Assembly (NCBI RefSeq): GCF_018070465.1
Contig: NZ_JAGPXT010000008.1
Coordinates: 186,001-250,000, forward strand
DNA from: Micromonospora sp. C95
GTDB taxonomy: Bacteria; Actinomycetota; Actinomycetes; Mycobacteriales; Micromonosporaceae
DNA: 64,000 nucleotides
Reading direction: 5' to 3'
Each line of letters begins with the position of its first letter. The stretch's first letter is position 1. Below, one piece after another: positions 33,534-41,670 of this stretch. The position numbers were made by a program, and so were the translations under genes. The notes beneath the pieces were generated by a model, which was not told the DNA's origin, did not search any database, and saw nothing but the letters and a program-made list of their open reading frames with translations.

Positions 33534-34880
33534 ATGGGCGCCGACCACACCCGTTCCGCTCCGCCCACCCCGCCCGGGGTGCGGCGGATTCTCGTCGTGA
33601 CCGTGGTCCCCCTGTTCCTCGCCACCCTGGTCGCCGCCATCGTGCTCTGGCCCCGGGACGCTCCCCGCCCGGAAGCCACCGACGACGCTCCCCGCTACCA
33701 CGGCACGGTCACCCGGGTGGTCAGCGAGCCCTGTCCACCCAACCCGGTGGTGCCCGAGGGCACCCCGTCGGCCGCGGACGGTCCCTGCGGCACGGTCACC
33801 GTCCGGGTCCAGACCGGGCCGGACGCCGGACAGGAGGTGCAGACGCCGGTCCCTGCCGGGCCGGGGGCGCCCCGCGTCGAGGTCGACGACGACGTCATCC
33901 TGGTCTCGCTGATCGACCCCGAGGACCCCTCGATCAGCTCCTACAACATCGCCGAGCACCAGCGTGGCAAGCCACTGATCTGGCTGGCCGTGCTCTTCGC
34001 CGCCGCCATCGTCGCCTTCGGGCGGTTGCGGGGCCTGGCGGCGCTGGGCGGCCTGACGGCCAGCTTCGCCATCCTGCTGACCTTCGTGCTGCCCGGCATC
34101 AGCGCTGGCCAGCCGCCGCTCGCCGTGGCCATCGTCGGCGCCTCGTTGATCATGTTCGTGGTGCTGTACCTGACCCACGGCATATCCGCGCAGACCTCGG
34201 TGGCCGTGCTCGGCACGCTGGCCAGTCTGGTGCTCACCGGCCTACTCGGGCTGGCCGCCACCGGGGCCACGCATCTGACCGGATTCGGCAGCGAGGACGC
34301 CACCACCCTGTCCATGTTCCGCGCGGACGTCGACCTGCACGGCCTGCTGCTGGCCGGCATCATCATCGGCTCGCTGGGCGTGCTCGACGACGTCACGGTC
34401 ACCCAGGCCGCCGCGGTCAACGAGCTGCGCCATGCCAACCCGAACTTCTCCCGCCGGGAGCTGTACCGCTCGGCCACCCGGGTCGGGCGGGCCCACATCG
34501 CCTCGGTGGTAAACACCATCGTGCTGGCGTACGCCGGCGCCTCGCTGCCGCTGCTGCTCCTGCTGACCGCGGACTCCCGCGCGCTGGGCCAGATCCTGAC
34601 CAGCGAGTTCCTCACCACGGAGATCGTCCGAAGTGTGGTCGCCACGCTCGGGCTGATCGCCGCGGTGCCGCTCACCACCGCGCTCGCCGCGCTGGTCAGC
34701 ACCGCCGGGCGCGGCGACACCGGCACCCCCACCGGTGAGCCCGCCCCCGTAGTTCCCCGGCCGGCGACGGACCGGGCCGAGGCGCTCCGCGCCCTCAGCA
34801 CCCCACCCACTCGAACCACGTCCCCCGCCACCCACTCGGGGTGGCCCGACCCGGACAGGAGCACGGACCCCACATGGTGA
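33534..34880 (+). CDS. YibE/F family membrane protein
   Basis: 448 residues; GGGAG lies seven bases before the ATG. One N-terminal helix (RRILVVTVVPLFLATLVAAIV) is followed by an extracytoplasmic beta-rich part (~55-135), then about seven helices matching YibE/F-like proteins: GRLRGLAALGGLTASFAILL, LLLAGIIIGSLGVLDDVTVTQ and SVVNTIVLAYAGASLPLLLL. The Asp pair in GVLDDVTVTQ is characteristic. Function is unknown; it is often an efflux or envelope gene. The tail after ~405 is Pro/Thr-rich. The 276 bases before it (33258-33533) show no other element I can name. Confidence 0.85.
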   Translation: MGADHTRSAPPTPPGVRRILVVTVVPLFLATLVAAIVLWPRDAPRPEATDDAPRYHGTVTRVVSEPCPPNPVVPEGTPSAADGPCGTVTVRVQTGPDAGQEVQTPVPAGPGAPRVEVDDDVILVSLIDPEDPSISSYNIAEHQRGKPLIWLAVLFAAAIVAFGRLRGLAALGGLTASFAILLTFVLPGISAGQPPLAVAIVGASLIMFVVLYLTHGISAQTSVAVLGTLASLVLTGLLGLAATGATHLTGFGSEDATTLSMFRADVDLHGLLLAGIIIGSLGVLDDVTVTQAAAVNELRHANPNFSRRELYRSATRVGRAHIASVVNTIVLAYAGASLPLLLLLTADSRALGQILTSEFLTTEIVRSVVATLGLIAAVPLTTALAALVSTAGRGDTGTPTGEPAPVVPRPATDRAEALRALSTPPTRTTSPATHSGWPDPDRSTDPTW

Positions 34881-35013
34881 CACTCCTCAGTGTGACGGCC
34901 CCTGCCGATGCGGCTCGAAACCGTGTCGCTGGTCACTCAAAGCGATTACGAAATGACGCATCTCGTCGGGTTCGGGGCGTAGAAGCACAGATGGACTGTC
35001 GGGTAACCTCACT

Positions 35014-35162
35014 GCCGGTCACCGCCGAAGGCGCGCAGCGGCGCCTGCGGTGCCACCGCCCAATCGCCGTCAGGCGAGCCGGGGACCCAGGTGTGTGGGG
35101 TGAATCCGCGAGAGCGGTAGGGGCCACTTCCGTCCCGAACCCGTCAGCTAACCCGGTCGGTG
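35014..35162 (+). ncRNA. c-di-AMP riboswitch (ydaO-yuaA)
   Basis: The region carries the conserved blocks of actinobacterial ydaO elements in order: GGTCACCGCCGAA, GAGCCGGGGACCCA, GGGGTGAATC, TAGGGGCCAC, and the 3' block CGTCAGCTAACCCGGTCGG. 5' CCGGTCACCG and 3' CGGTCGGTGG close the outer stem. The secreted coiled-coil gene begins 20 bases after it, and this RNA class typically switches off cell-wall hydrolase and Rpf genes when c-di-AMP is high. Ends are approximate. The DNA from 34881 to 35013 presumably contains the promoter; I see no clear boxes. Confidence 0.88.
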
Positions 35163-35181
35163 GTCGATGGAAGGGAAAACA

Positions 35182-36198
35182 GTGACGGCACCCCTACGCC
35201 GCTGGTTGACACCCGTGGTGGCCGTGTTCGCCGCGTTCGCCGTGTTCGCCGGCCCGATGCCGGCGACGGCCGCACCGAACGACCCCAAACCGGCGGAGCA
35301 CGACGACGACCCGCCGATGCTCAACGATCTGATCGAGGCGACCACCCGGGACTACTCCAAGGCCAAGGCCAAGCTGGAGAAGTCCAAGAAGCGCCAGCTT
35401 CGACTGGCGGTCGAGGTCCGTTCCGCCCAGGCCGACCTGGACGCGCTCTCCCCGCAGGTGGCTCAGATCGCCACCCAGTCGTACCGGACGGGCCGGGTCG
35501 GCGCGATCGCCATGCTGTTGCAGAGCGGCGCACCCGACTCGTTCATCAACCGCGCATCGGCACTGGACGAGCTGAACCTGGTCAACGACAAGAAGCTGGG
35601 CGAGGTCAACGCGATCAAGCTTCGTGCCGAGCAGGCCAAGCTCGCGCTCGACGCCGAGGTGCGCGAGCAGAAGAAGCTGACCAACGACATGGCGCGCAAG
35701 AAGAGTGAGGCGGAGAAGTCCCTCCGGCTGGTCGGCGGTGTCGGCCTGACCGGCGGACTGGTGGACGCCACCTCTCCAGTGGCCCGGATCGGCCCGAACC
35801 GTGCCTCGGACGGCGGCTGGAAGCCCGAGTCGTGCAGCCAGAACGACCCCACCACGTCGGGCTGCATCACGCCGCGGACGCTGCACATGTACAAGGAGGT
35901 CAAGCGGGCCGGGTTCAACCGGTTCGTCGGCTGCTTCCGACCGGGCGACAAGTTCGAGCATCCCAAGGGCCGGGCCTGTGACTGGTCGTTGCAGAACAGT
36001 GGCTTCAGGCCGTGGCACAACAACGACACCCGGATCTACGGCAACAACCTGGCGGCCTTCCTGGTCCGCAACGCCGACCGGCTGGGCGTCTACTACGTGA
36101 TCTGGAACCGGCAGATCTGGTTCGCGGCGACGGAGCGCTGGAGTTCCTACAGCGGCCCGTCCAACCACACGGACCACGTGCACGTGTCACTGCTCTGA
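35182..36198 (+). CDS. Secreted coiled-coil protein with C-terminal peptidase-like domain, riboswitch-controlled
   Basis: 338 residues from GTG 35182 (GGAAGGG six bases upstream). A signal peptide ends near PMPATAAP. Residues ~45-190 are a long charged coiled coil (KAKAKLEKSKKRQLRLAVEV and so on) like the N-terminal domains of PcsB/CwlO/RipC-type wall hydrolases. The last ~120 residues form a compact domain with a Cys-rich entry (CSQNDPTTSGC) and the motifs KGRACDW and NHTDHVHVS, reminiscent of M15-type metallopeptidases (HxxxxxxD...H), seen in actinobacterial proteins of unknown activity. A role in peptidoglycan turnover is likely from the fold and the c-di-AMP riboswitch, but catalysis is unproven. 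Confidence 0.85.
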   Translation: MTAPLRRWLTPVVAVFAAFAVFAGPMPATAAPNDPKPAEHDDDPPMLNDLIEATTRDYSKAKAKLEKSKKRQLRLAVEVRSAQADLDALSPQVAQIATQSYRTGRVGAIAMLLQSGAPDSFINRASALDELNLVNDKKLGEVNAIKLRAEQAKLALDAEVREQKKLTNDMARKKSEAEKSLRLVGGVGLTGGLVDATSPVARIGPNRASDGGWKPESCSQNDPTTSGCITPRTLHMYKEVKRAGFNRFVGCFRPGDKFEHPKGRACDWSLQNSGFRPWHNNDTRIYGNNLAAFLVRNADRLGVYYVIWNRQIWFAATERWSSYSGPSNHTDHVHVSLL

Positions 36199-36218
36199 TC
36201 GCCCGAAGCGACGCACCT

Positions 36219-36252
36219 GGGGCCGTCCCGCCAGCCGTGGCAGGACGGCCCC
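36219..36252. terminator. Hairpin between convergent genes
   Basis: GGGGCCGTCC (36219-36228) pairs with GGACGGCCCC (36243-36252), loop 14 bases with a further GCC/GGC possibility. It lies between the coiled-coil gene and the convergent carbonic anhydrase gene and could end both transcripts. Confidence 0.65.
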
Positions 36253-36274
36253 ATCGGTTTGCTCACCGAGCGGA

Positions 36275-36973
36275 TCAGGGTGCGGTCGCCACCGCGCCGC
36301 CGAGTTCGGCGGGTTCCGCGGCCACCGCCCGCACCTCACCGGCGGCCAGCCGGTACGACATGCCGACCACCGCGCATCGACCGGCAGCCACCTCCGCCGC
36401 CAGGGTCGCAGAGGACTCCAGCATCGTCTCGACGGTCCGCGCGATGTGGACGTCCACGATCTCGTTGAGCTCGTGCACACCGGCGTCCTGCGCTCGGCGC
36501 AGGCTCGGCACCACCGCGTCGACCACGGCACCCAGATGCCCGGGAGGTGTGGTGTCGGTGGCCAGCGCCTCGCGGGCCGCCTGGACGGCGCCGCACGAGT
36601 CGTGGCCCAGCACCACCACCAGCGGCGTACGCAGGACGGCCACCGCGTACTCGACGCTGCCCAGCACCTCCGGCCCGACGGTGTGCCCGGCGGTGCGTAC
36701 CACGAAGAGGTCACCCAGTCCTCGGTCGAAAATGATCTCGGCCGCGAGCCTGGAGTCGGAGCAGCCGACGATCACCGCGAAGGGGTGCTGCTCGGTCGCG
36801 ACGGCGGCCCGACGCCCGGCGTTCTGATTGGGATGCCGCAGCGTGTCGGTGACGAACCGGCGGTTGCCGGCGAGCAACTCGGCGAGGGCTCGCTGCGGGG
36901 CACCGGGAAGATCCGCGCTGAGCGAGTCGCGGTCCCGACCGGGCTGCGGACCGAGCGTTCCGGGTCGACTCAT
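36275..36973 (-). CDS. Beta-class carbonic anhydrase
   Basis: 232 residues from ATG 36973, seven bases after GAGGTG. Zinc ligands and catalytic dyad are intact: CSDSR (Cys, Asp, Arg) and GHDSCG (His, Cys). The NRRFV segment near the N-terminus and AGHTVG are also typical. It converts CO2 and bicarbonate in the cytoplasm. The C-terminal ~40 residues (VVGMSYRLAAGEVRAV) match the family end, so it is full length. A winged-helix regulator gene is divergent, with an ATGCAT palindrome between them. Confidence 0.93.
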   Translation of the reverse strand: MSRPGTLGPQPGRDRDSLSADLPGAPQRALAELLAGNRRFVTDTLRHPNQNAGRRAAVATEQHPFAVIVGCSDSRLAAEIIFDRGLGDLFVVRTAGHTVGPEVLGSVEYAVAVLRTPLVVVLGHDSCGAVQAAREALATDTTPPGHLGAVVDAVVPSLRRAQDAGVHELNEIVDVHIARTVETMLESSATLAAEVAAGRCAVVGMSYRLAAGEVRAVAAEPAELGGAVATAP

Positions 36974-37083
36974 CCGGCTGCACCTCATCTCTGGGAGGAA
37001 TGCCTGGTCATCCCGGCCGACGCTGGTCACGGGGCTGCCATCACGGTCACACGCGGCATAACGCACGTCAAGCTATACGTGAT

Positions 37084-37098
37084 ATGCATTTCATGCAT
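37084..37098. promoter_or_regulatory. ATGCAT-N3-ATGCAT element, possible operator
   Basis: Two self-complementary ATGCAT hexamers (37084-37089 and 37093-37098) lie in an AT-rich island between the carbonic anhydrase gene and the winged-helix regulator gene. Position and symmetry suggest a binding site for the latter. No matching -10/-35 pair is certain. Confidence 0.4.
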
Positions 37099-37174
37099 CA
37101 GTCGACACTTGCGCTCGGCCGAGCCGGGCGTCGGCGTCGGCGCGAGCCGGGGTAGCCGAACGGCAGGTCATACG

Positions 37175-37528
37175 ATGGCGGACATGGCGAGCACTGACGG
37201 ACGAGAAAGCGCGCGTAACTGGACTTTTCTCACGAACCACGCGCACGTCCTGCTCGCCATCGCCCGTAATCCCACCGCCCGGCTGCGCGACGTCGCGACC
37301 GAGGTCGGCGTCACGGAACGGGCCGCCCAGGCGATCGTGGCCGATCTGGAGGCCGGCGGCTACCTGCATCGCACCCGGGTGGGCCGGCGCAACGAGTACA
37401 CCCTCAACCCCGCTGGACGGTTCCGCCACCCGGCAGAGGCCGACCACGAGGTGGGTGATCTGCTGGCCCTCTTCACCAAGGAGCCGGTCACCGACACCGC
37501 CGAGGGGCAGGTCGGCGGGGCGTCCTGA
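37175..37528 (+). CDS. Winged-helix (MarR-like) transcriptional regulator
   Basis: 117 residues from ATG 37175 (AGG seven bases upstream; ATG 37184 is an alternative). One winged-helix domain: WTFLTNHAHVLLAIARNPTA, recognition region VTERAAQAIVADLEAGGYL and wing HRTRVGRRNEYTLNP. The C-terminal helix HEVGDLLALF may dimerise. Similar small regulators in actinobacteria neighbour carbonic anhydrase genes, as here; regulation of that gene is an inference. Confidence 0.85.
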   Translation: MADMASTDGRESARNWTFLTNHAHVLLAIARNPTARLRDVATEVGVTERAAQAIVADLEAGGYLHRTRVGRRNEYTLNPAGRFRHPAEADHEVGDLLALFTKEPVTDTAEGQVGGAS

Positions 37529-37608
37529 TCGGACGACGTGGTGCGCTTCACCCACCCCGAACGATCGCGGCGCTGCGATCTGACCGAAGGCGGGATAGGT
37601 TGGGACCC

Positions 37609-38001
37609 GTGTCGTCTCCAGCGTTCGCCCGTCCACTGTGGCCGGCGACGCTGTGCGCACTGCGCGAGCTGACCCGGTTGGCGCTGGCGTCACTGGTGCT
37701 CGCCGTCGGCCTCGGCGGGGGCGTCACGACCGATCCGCCGGTCCGGTCCACCGCCGTGCCACCACCGAGCGCCACCGTCGCCGTCGGCTCGCCATCCACG
37801 ATGTCGGCCGCCGCGCCCGTCGTCGAGTCCGCGCAGGCGGTCGACGCCGGCAAGTGGGAAGAGCCGACCACAAGTGCGCCGGTCCGGCCCGCAGGCACCC
37901 ACGGCACATCGGCCGACGCCGCCCAGGTCGACCACCGCGTCGCCCCGGTGCCCGCCGTCCGCGCGGGCGAGCCGACCCGGCGCGGCCCTCCGACCGGCTG
38001 A
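37609..38001 (+). CDS. Hypothetical protein with one hydrophobic segment
   Basis: 130 residues from GTG 37609. A TAGGTT box (37596-37601) ends seven bases before the GTG and no Shine-Dalgarno is present, which fits a leaderless mRNA. A hydrophobic stretch (LTRLALASLVLAVGLGGGV) is followed by a Pro/Ala/Val-rich tail without domain signature, like a small anchored or secreted protein. Low-complexity composition leaves doubt that it is real. The 236 bases downstream (38002-38237) show no gene. Confidence 0.45.
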   Translation: MSSPAFARPLWPATLCALRELTRLALASLVLAVGLGGGVTTDPPVRSTAVPPPSATVAVGSPSTMSAAAPVVESAQAVDAGKWEEPTTSAPVRPAGTHGTSADAAQVDHRVAPVPAVRAGEPTRRGPPTG

Positions 38002-38237
38002 CCGACGGCGGCCCGGCCGACCGATCGAGTCAGGTGACGCCGCCGCGCTGGCCGGACGCCAGGCGGACCCAGGCGGCCAGCCGACTCACCGCGTCACTGC
38101 CACGGTGATCCCGGGACCATCCCGGCGAGCCCGATCCGGCCAGCCTGCAACGGCATCAGCCGCGCCCGGGGCACCTGCCCCACCGTCACGACCCGCGTCC
38201 ACCACAGTCGACGACTCATCCCGACCGCGAGGTGTTG

Positions 38238-39026
38238 ATGATGCGTACCGCCCTGGCCTCCGTCCTGCTCGACGCGCCCCGGGCCGCAGCCATCTGGCTG
38301 GGCCTGCTCGGCGTGGTGATCCTCGCCGTCACCGGCCTGCTGCTACGACCCCGACTCTTCCGTTCCGACGCCGGCACCCGCATCCGCGAGGCCGCCCTAC
38401 CGAGCCGGTCCGACCACGCCGAGCAACGACGTGACCAGGAGCGCTGGGCGGAGGAGGTGACGATCGCCGCGGAGCGGGCCGACGCGACGGCCCGGCACCG
38501 CCGCGACGAGTGGCTCGCCGCCCAGGACGAGGCCGAGCAGGCGTGGCAGGCGTACGAGGCGGCGGAGGCAAACGTACGCCGGCTCTCCGGTGCCGCCGGC
38601 ATGCCGTTGCCGCAGACCGCCCGCACCCCCGCCGAGTACGCCGACCGGGAACGCTGGCTGCACCGGGCCGCCCTGGACGCCTACTGGCGGCGGGAACTGT
38701 CGGTGGAGCAGTTGAGCGACGTCTTCGCGCACCGCGGCTGGGATCCCCGGTTGCACCCGGTCGAACAGGAGTTGATGCTGCGCCGAGCGGTACGCGACCA
38801 TCTCCTGGCCCGGCAGCGGGCGGCCCGGGAACGGGAACAGACCACCTGGCGGGCCGCGGAGCTCTCCGCCGCCGCAGCCCGGAGTCTGCGCGAGGAAGCG
38901 GCCGCCGCGTTGGTGCCGGTGGTGGAGGAACGCGAGTCGGTCCTGCCGCTGACCGCACCCGGTGTCACCGAGCAGACCCGGGAGATCCCGGCGGTCGTCG
39001 GCCGGGCACCGGTCGCCGCCTACTGA
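38238..39026 (+). CDS. Conserved membrane-anchored helical protein
   Basis: 262 residues from ATG 38238 (AGG five bases upstream; ATG 38241 equally possible). One N-terminal membrane helix (AAAIWLGLLGVVILAVTGLLL) is followed by a long, charged, Ala/Arg/Glu-rich helical region (RDQERWAEEVTIAAERADA, EQAWQAYEAAEANVRRL) predicted as coiled coil, with LHPVEQELMLRRAVRDHLLARQR further on. No enzyme motif. Topology suggests a cytoplasmic scaffold tethered to the membrane. I do not recognise the family. Confidence 0.75.
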   Translation: MMRTALASVLLDAPRAAAIWLGLLGVVILAVTGLLLRPRLFRSDAGTRIREAALPSRSDHAEQRRDQERWAEEVTIAAERADATARHRRDEWLAAQDEAEQAWQAYEAAEANVRRLSGAAGMPLPQTARTPAEYADRERWLHRAALDAYWRRELSVEQLSDVFAHRGWDPRLHPVEQELMLRRAVRDHLLARQRAAREREQTTWRAAELSAAAARSLREEAAAALVPVVEERESVLPLTAPGVTEQTREIPAVVGRAPVAAY

Positions 39027-39146
39027 TTGCCGGTCGCTCTGAGTCGGCTCTCGCGAGCGGAACTCCCTTCCGCCCGATCGCTGGCGACTAGTGTCGGAGG
39101 GACGTTGACCGGGTACCCACCTCGCCGGACATTGAGGAGGGCCGAC

Positions 39147-40424
39147 GTGGTCGCAAGCGATGGCGGGAACCAGCCTGACGAGACGGCGGTTCGGGGTGCC
39201 GGGCCGCGCCAGACCTGGGCCGCCCTGCCCTGGCTGGTCCGGTCCGCGGTGGTCTGGAGCGCCTGCCTGGTGGTGATCGCCGCCGGGCTCTACCTGCTGG
39301 CGCGGATCACGCTGCTGGTCACCCCGCTGGCCATCGCCGTGGCCGCCACTCTGTTCCTCGCCGGGCTGCTCGATCCGGTGAACCTGGCGCTCCGCCGGCT
39401 GCGCCTGCCGGCCGCGCTCGCCGCTCTGCTCAGCGTTCTCTTCCTGCTCGGCATCCTGGGCGGTGTCGGCGCGCTGGTGTGGAGTCTGACCGCCGATCAG
39501 TTCAGCGAGTTGGGCCAGGAACTGCGGCAAGGGCTGGAGCGCACCCGCGACTTCGTCACCTCGACCCTGCCGGTCAGCGACGCACAGCTCGACAGCCTGC
39601 TGGACCAGCTGCGCCAGGCGATCAGCCAGCAGCAGGTGGACCCGGTCGCCAGCGCCCGCACCGTGGCCGAGGTCGTGGGCTCCGCCCTGCTCGCCCTGGT
39701 GCTGCTGTTCTTCCTGCTCAAGGACGGCCGGGAGATGTGGCAATGGACGCTGCGCCGGGCCGCCGGGCGCAACCGGGACATCGCCGCCGAGGCGGGCCGC
39801 ATCGGCTGGCACACCCTCGGTTCGTACAGCCGGGGCACCATGTTGATCGCGGCGATCGACGCCATGGGTATCGGCCTGGCACTGGTGCTGCTCCGGGTGC
39901 CGCTGGCGTTCCCGCTGGCGTTGATCACGTTTATCGGCGGGTTCGTGCCGATCGTCGGTGCCACCGTGGCCGGCGCCGTCGCGGTACTTGTGGCACTGGC
40001 CGCCAACGGGCCCACCACCGCGCTGCTCACCCTGGCCGCCGTGATCGCCGTCCAGCAGATCGAGGGCAACCTGCTGGAGCCGCTGGTGATGAAGCGCCAG
40101 GTGCGGCTGCATCCGGTGGTGATCCTGATCGCGGTGACCGCCGGCACCCTCATCGCCGGCATCGCGGGTGCCTTCGTGGCGGTCCCGATCACCGCGGTCG
40201 CCTGGCGGGTCATCGACAGCGTCCAGCGCCAACGGCAAGCCGCCGCGAGCACGTCCGATTCGTCGTCCGATTCATCGTCCAACCCGCCGACACCCGACTC
40301 GCCACCCTCGACGCAGCCACCATCCCGCCCCGCGACCGCCCCCTCGGGATCGTCGCCCTCCGAACGATCGTCGCCCTCCGGACCGCCGCCCTCGCCGGCC
40401 GGACCCGACGCCGAACCTGCCTGA
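39147..40424 (+). CDS. AI-2E family (PerM/YdbI-like) transporter
   Basis: 425 residues from GTG 39147, directly after GAGGAGGGCCGAC. Eight hydrophobic helices in the family pattern: TPLAIAVAATLFLAGLLDPV early, LLFFLLKDGREM in the middle, FPLALITFIGGFVPIVGATVAG and the hallmark QQIEGNLLEPLVMKRQVRLHP late. The family name comes from autoinducer-2 export, but members may be Na+/H+ or other exporters. The last ~60 residues are Ser/Pro-rich and unstructured. It ends against a palindrome. Confidence 0.9.
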   Translation: MVASDGGNQPDETAVRGAGPRQTWAALPWLVRSAVVWSACLVVIAAGLYLLARITLLVTPLAIAVAATLFLAGLLDPVNLALRRLRLPAALAALLSVLFLLGILGGVGALVWSLTADQFSELGQELRQGLERTRDFVTSTLPVSDAQLDSLLDQLRQAISQQQVDPVASARTVAEVVGSALLALVLLFFLLKDGREMWQWTLRRAAGRNRDIAAEAGRIGWHTLGSYSRGTMLIAAIDAMGIGLALVLLRVPLAFPLALITFIGGFVPIVGATVAGAVAVLVALAANGPTTALLTLAAVIAVQQIEGNLLEPLVMKRQVRLHPVVILIAVTAGTLIAGIAGAFVAVPITAVAWRVIDSVQRQRQAAASTSDSSSDSSSNPPTPDSPPSTQPPSRPATAPSGSSPSERSSPSGPPPSPAGPDAEPA

Positions 40425-40451
40425 CGGCGGCAGGTCGTCGGCCTCCTCGAC

Positions 40452-40501
40452 TTGCGGCATGTCGGGCCATCAGCCAGACGGGAGAGCCCGACATGCCGCA
40501 A
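40452..40501. repeat. Palindromic repeat (GCGGCATGTCGGGC family), possible two-way terminator
   Basis: TTGCGGCATGTCGGGC (40452-40467) and its exact reverse complement (40486-40501) form a 16-bp stem with an 18-base loop, between the AI-2E gene and a convergent hydrolase gene. The core GCGGCATGTCGGGC recurs at 45835-45848, so this is a dispersed element and not just a local terminator. Confidence 0.8.
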
Positions 40502-40550
40502 ACCGCGGCCTCACCCCGTCGGGAGGCCGGGGACCGGGTGGGTGGGTGTC

Positions 40551-41219
40551 CTAGGCGGAGGTGGGTTGCGGGTGCAGGTGGTCGTGGAACCAGTCGGCCG
40601 CCGCCCCGGCGACCTGGTCCAGCGTGCCCGGTTCCTCGAACAGGTGCGTCGCGCCGGGAATCACCCGCAGTTCGGCCCGGGACGTCAGCTGGCCGAGCGC
40701 ATGCTCGTTGAGGGTGATCACCTGCTCGTCGAGGCCGCCGACGAGCAGCAGCGTGGCGGCGCGCACCTGGCCCAGCGCGGAGCCGGCCAGGTCGGGGCGA
40801 CCCCCGCGGGACACCACCGCGCGTACCAGATCCGGTCGTCGCGCGGCGGCGACCAGCGCGGCGGCGGCCCCCGTGCTCGCGCCGAAGAGACCAACCGGGC
40901 TCGCCCCGAACGGCCGCTCGGTGGCCAGCCAGTCCACGATCCCGGCGAGACGGTCGGCCAGCAGTCCGATGTCGAAGCGCAGTTCGGCGGTGACCGCGTC
41001 CACCTCGTCCTCGGCCTGGGTCAGCAGATCCACCAGGACAGTCCCGAGCCCTCCACTGTTGAGCTGGTGAGCCACCGCCACGTTACGCGGGCTGTGCCGG
41101 GAACTGCCGCTGCCGTGCGCGAACAGCACCGCACCGGCCGGCTCCGCCGGCACCAGCAGATCCGCCGGGAGCAGGACCCCACCCGCCGGGATCGTCACCG
41201 CTTCGCCGCGCACGTCCAT
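40551..41219 (-). CDS. Dienelactone hydrolase-like alpha/beta hydrolase
   Basis: 222 residues from ATG 41219 (GGAGG four bases upstream). Oxyanion region AVLFAHGSGSSRHSPRN, nucleophile elbow GLFGASTGAAAA (Ser of GxSxG), acid GGLDE and His in PGATHLFEEPG complete a catalytic triad. The HGSGSSRHSPRN segment is typical of actinobacterial proteins often fused or adjacent to phosphoribosyltransferases; here it stands alone. Substrate unknown. Confidence 0.87.
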   Translation of the reverse strand: MDVRGEAVTIPAGGVLLPADLLVPAEPAGAVLFAHGSGSSRHSPRNVAVAHQLNSGGLGTVLVDLLTQAEDEVDAVTAELRFDIGLLADRLAGIVDWLATERPFGASPVGLFGASTGAAAALVAAARRPDLVRAVVSRGGRPDLAGSALGQVRAATLLLVGGLDEQVITLNEHALGQLTSRAELRVIPGATHLFEEPGTLDQVAGAAADWFHDHLHPQPTSA

Positions 41220-41431
41220 CTCGCCTCCCAGTGGCTGACCCCACCCGCCGCACAGTCGCGACCCCGCCCGCCCGCACAACCCTGACCTCACCCACCCGGA
41301 TACCCGGCCCGGCCGACAACACGCCCCGGTCAGGCGGCGAGTGGGTTTGCGCCGGGGGGTGCCGGGTAGCCGACGGGCGACCGCAGCCGGACCGGCGTCA
41401 CCGGCGCCGCCGACAGATCGCGAGGACCGTC

Positions 41432-41611
41432 ATGGCGCATCACAAGCGTGAGCCGGTACAGGCCGCTGCCGAACGTGAGCAACGGGAACAGGACAACAAG
41501 CGCGGACGGGACTGGGCGGACGAGGCGGCCCAGGCGCGTTCGGCCGACGATCCCCGGGCGAGGACGCCCCACGACGCCACCGGCCGCCCATCCCAGGGCG
41601 AGCCCATCTGA
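41432..41611 (+). CDS. Possible small hydrophilic protein
   Basis: 59 codons starting MAHHKREPVQAAAEREQREQ; GAGG lies six bases before the ATG. The sequence is charged and Gln/Arg/Glu-rich for 40 residues and then runs into a direct DNA repeat. No known domain. It may be a real small protein, or chance in a 450-base gap (41220-41670) that otherwise holds only the repeat. Confidence 0.35.
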   Translation: MAHHKREPVQAAAEREQREQDNKRGRDWADEAAQARSADDPRARTPHDATGRPSQGEPI

Positions 41612-41650
41612 CGACGACGCCAGCGGCCGCCCATCCCAGGGCGAGCCCAT
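41581..41650. repeat. 27-bp direct repeat, two copies
   Basis: The same 27 bases (beginning CGGCCGCCCATCC, ending GGGCGAGCCCAT) occur at 41581-41607 and 41624-41650 with 16 bases between them. They sit just past the end of the GH65 gene (stop 41671, minus strand) and inside the tail of the small open frame. Confidence 0.9.
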
Positions 41651-41670
41651 GCGACGGCGGCGCAGCCGGG

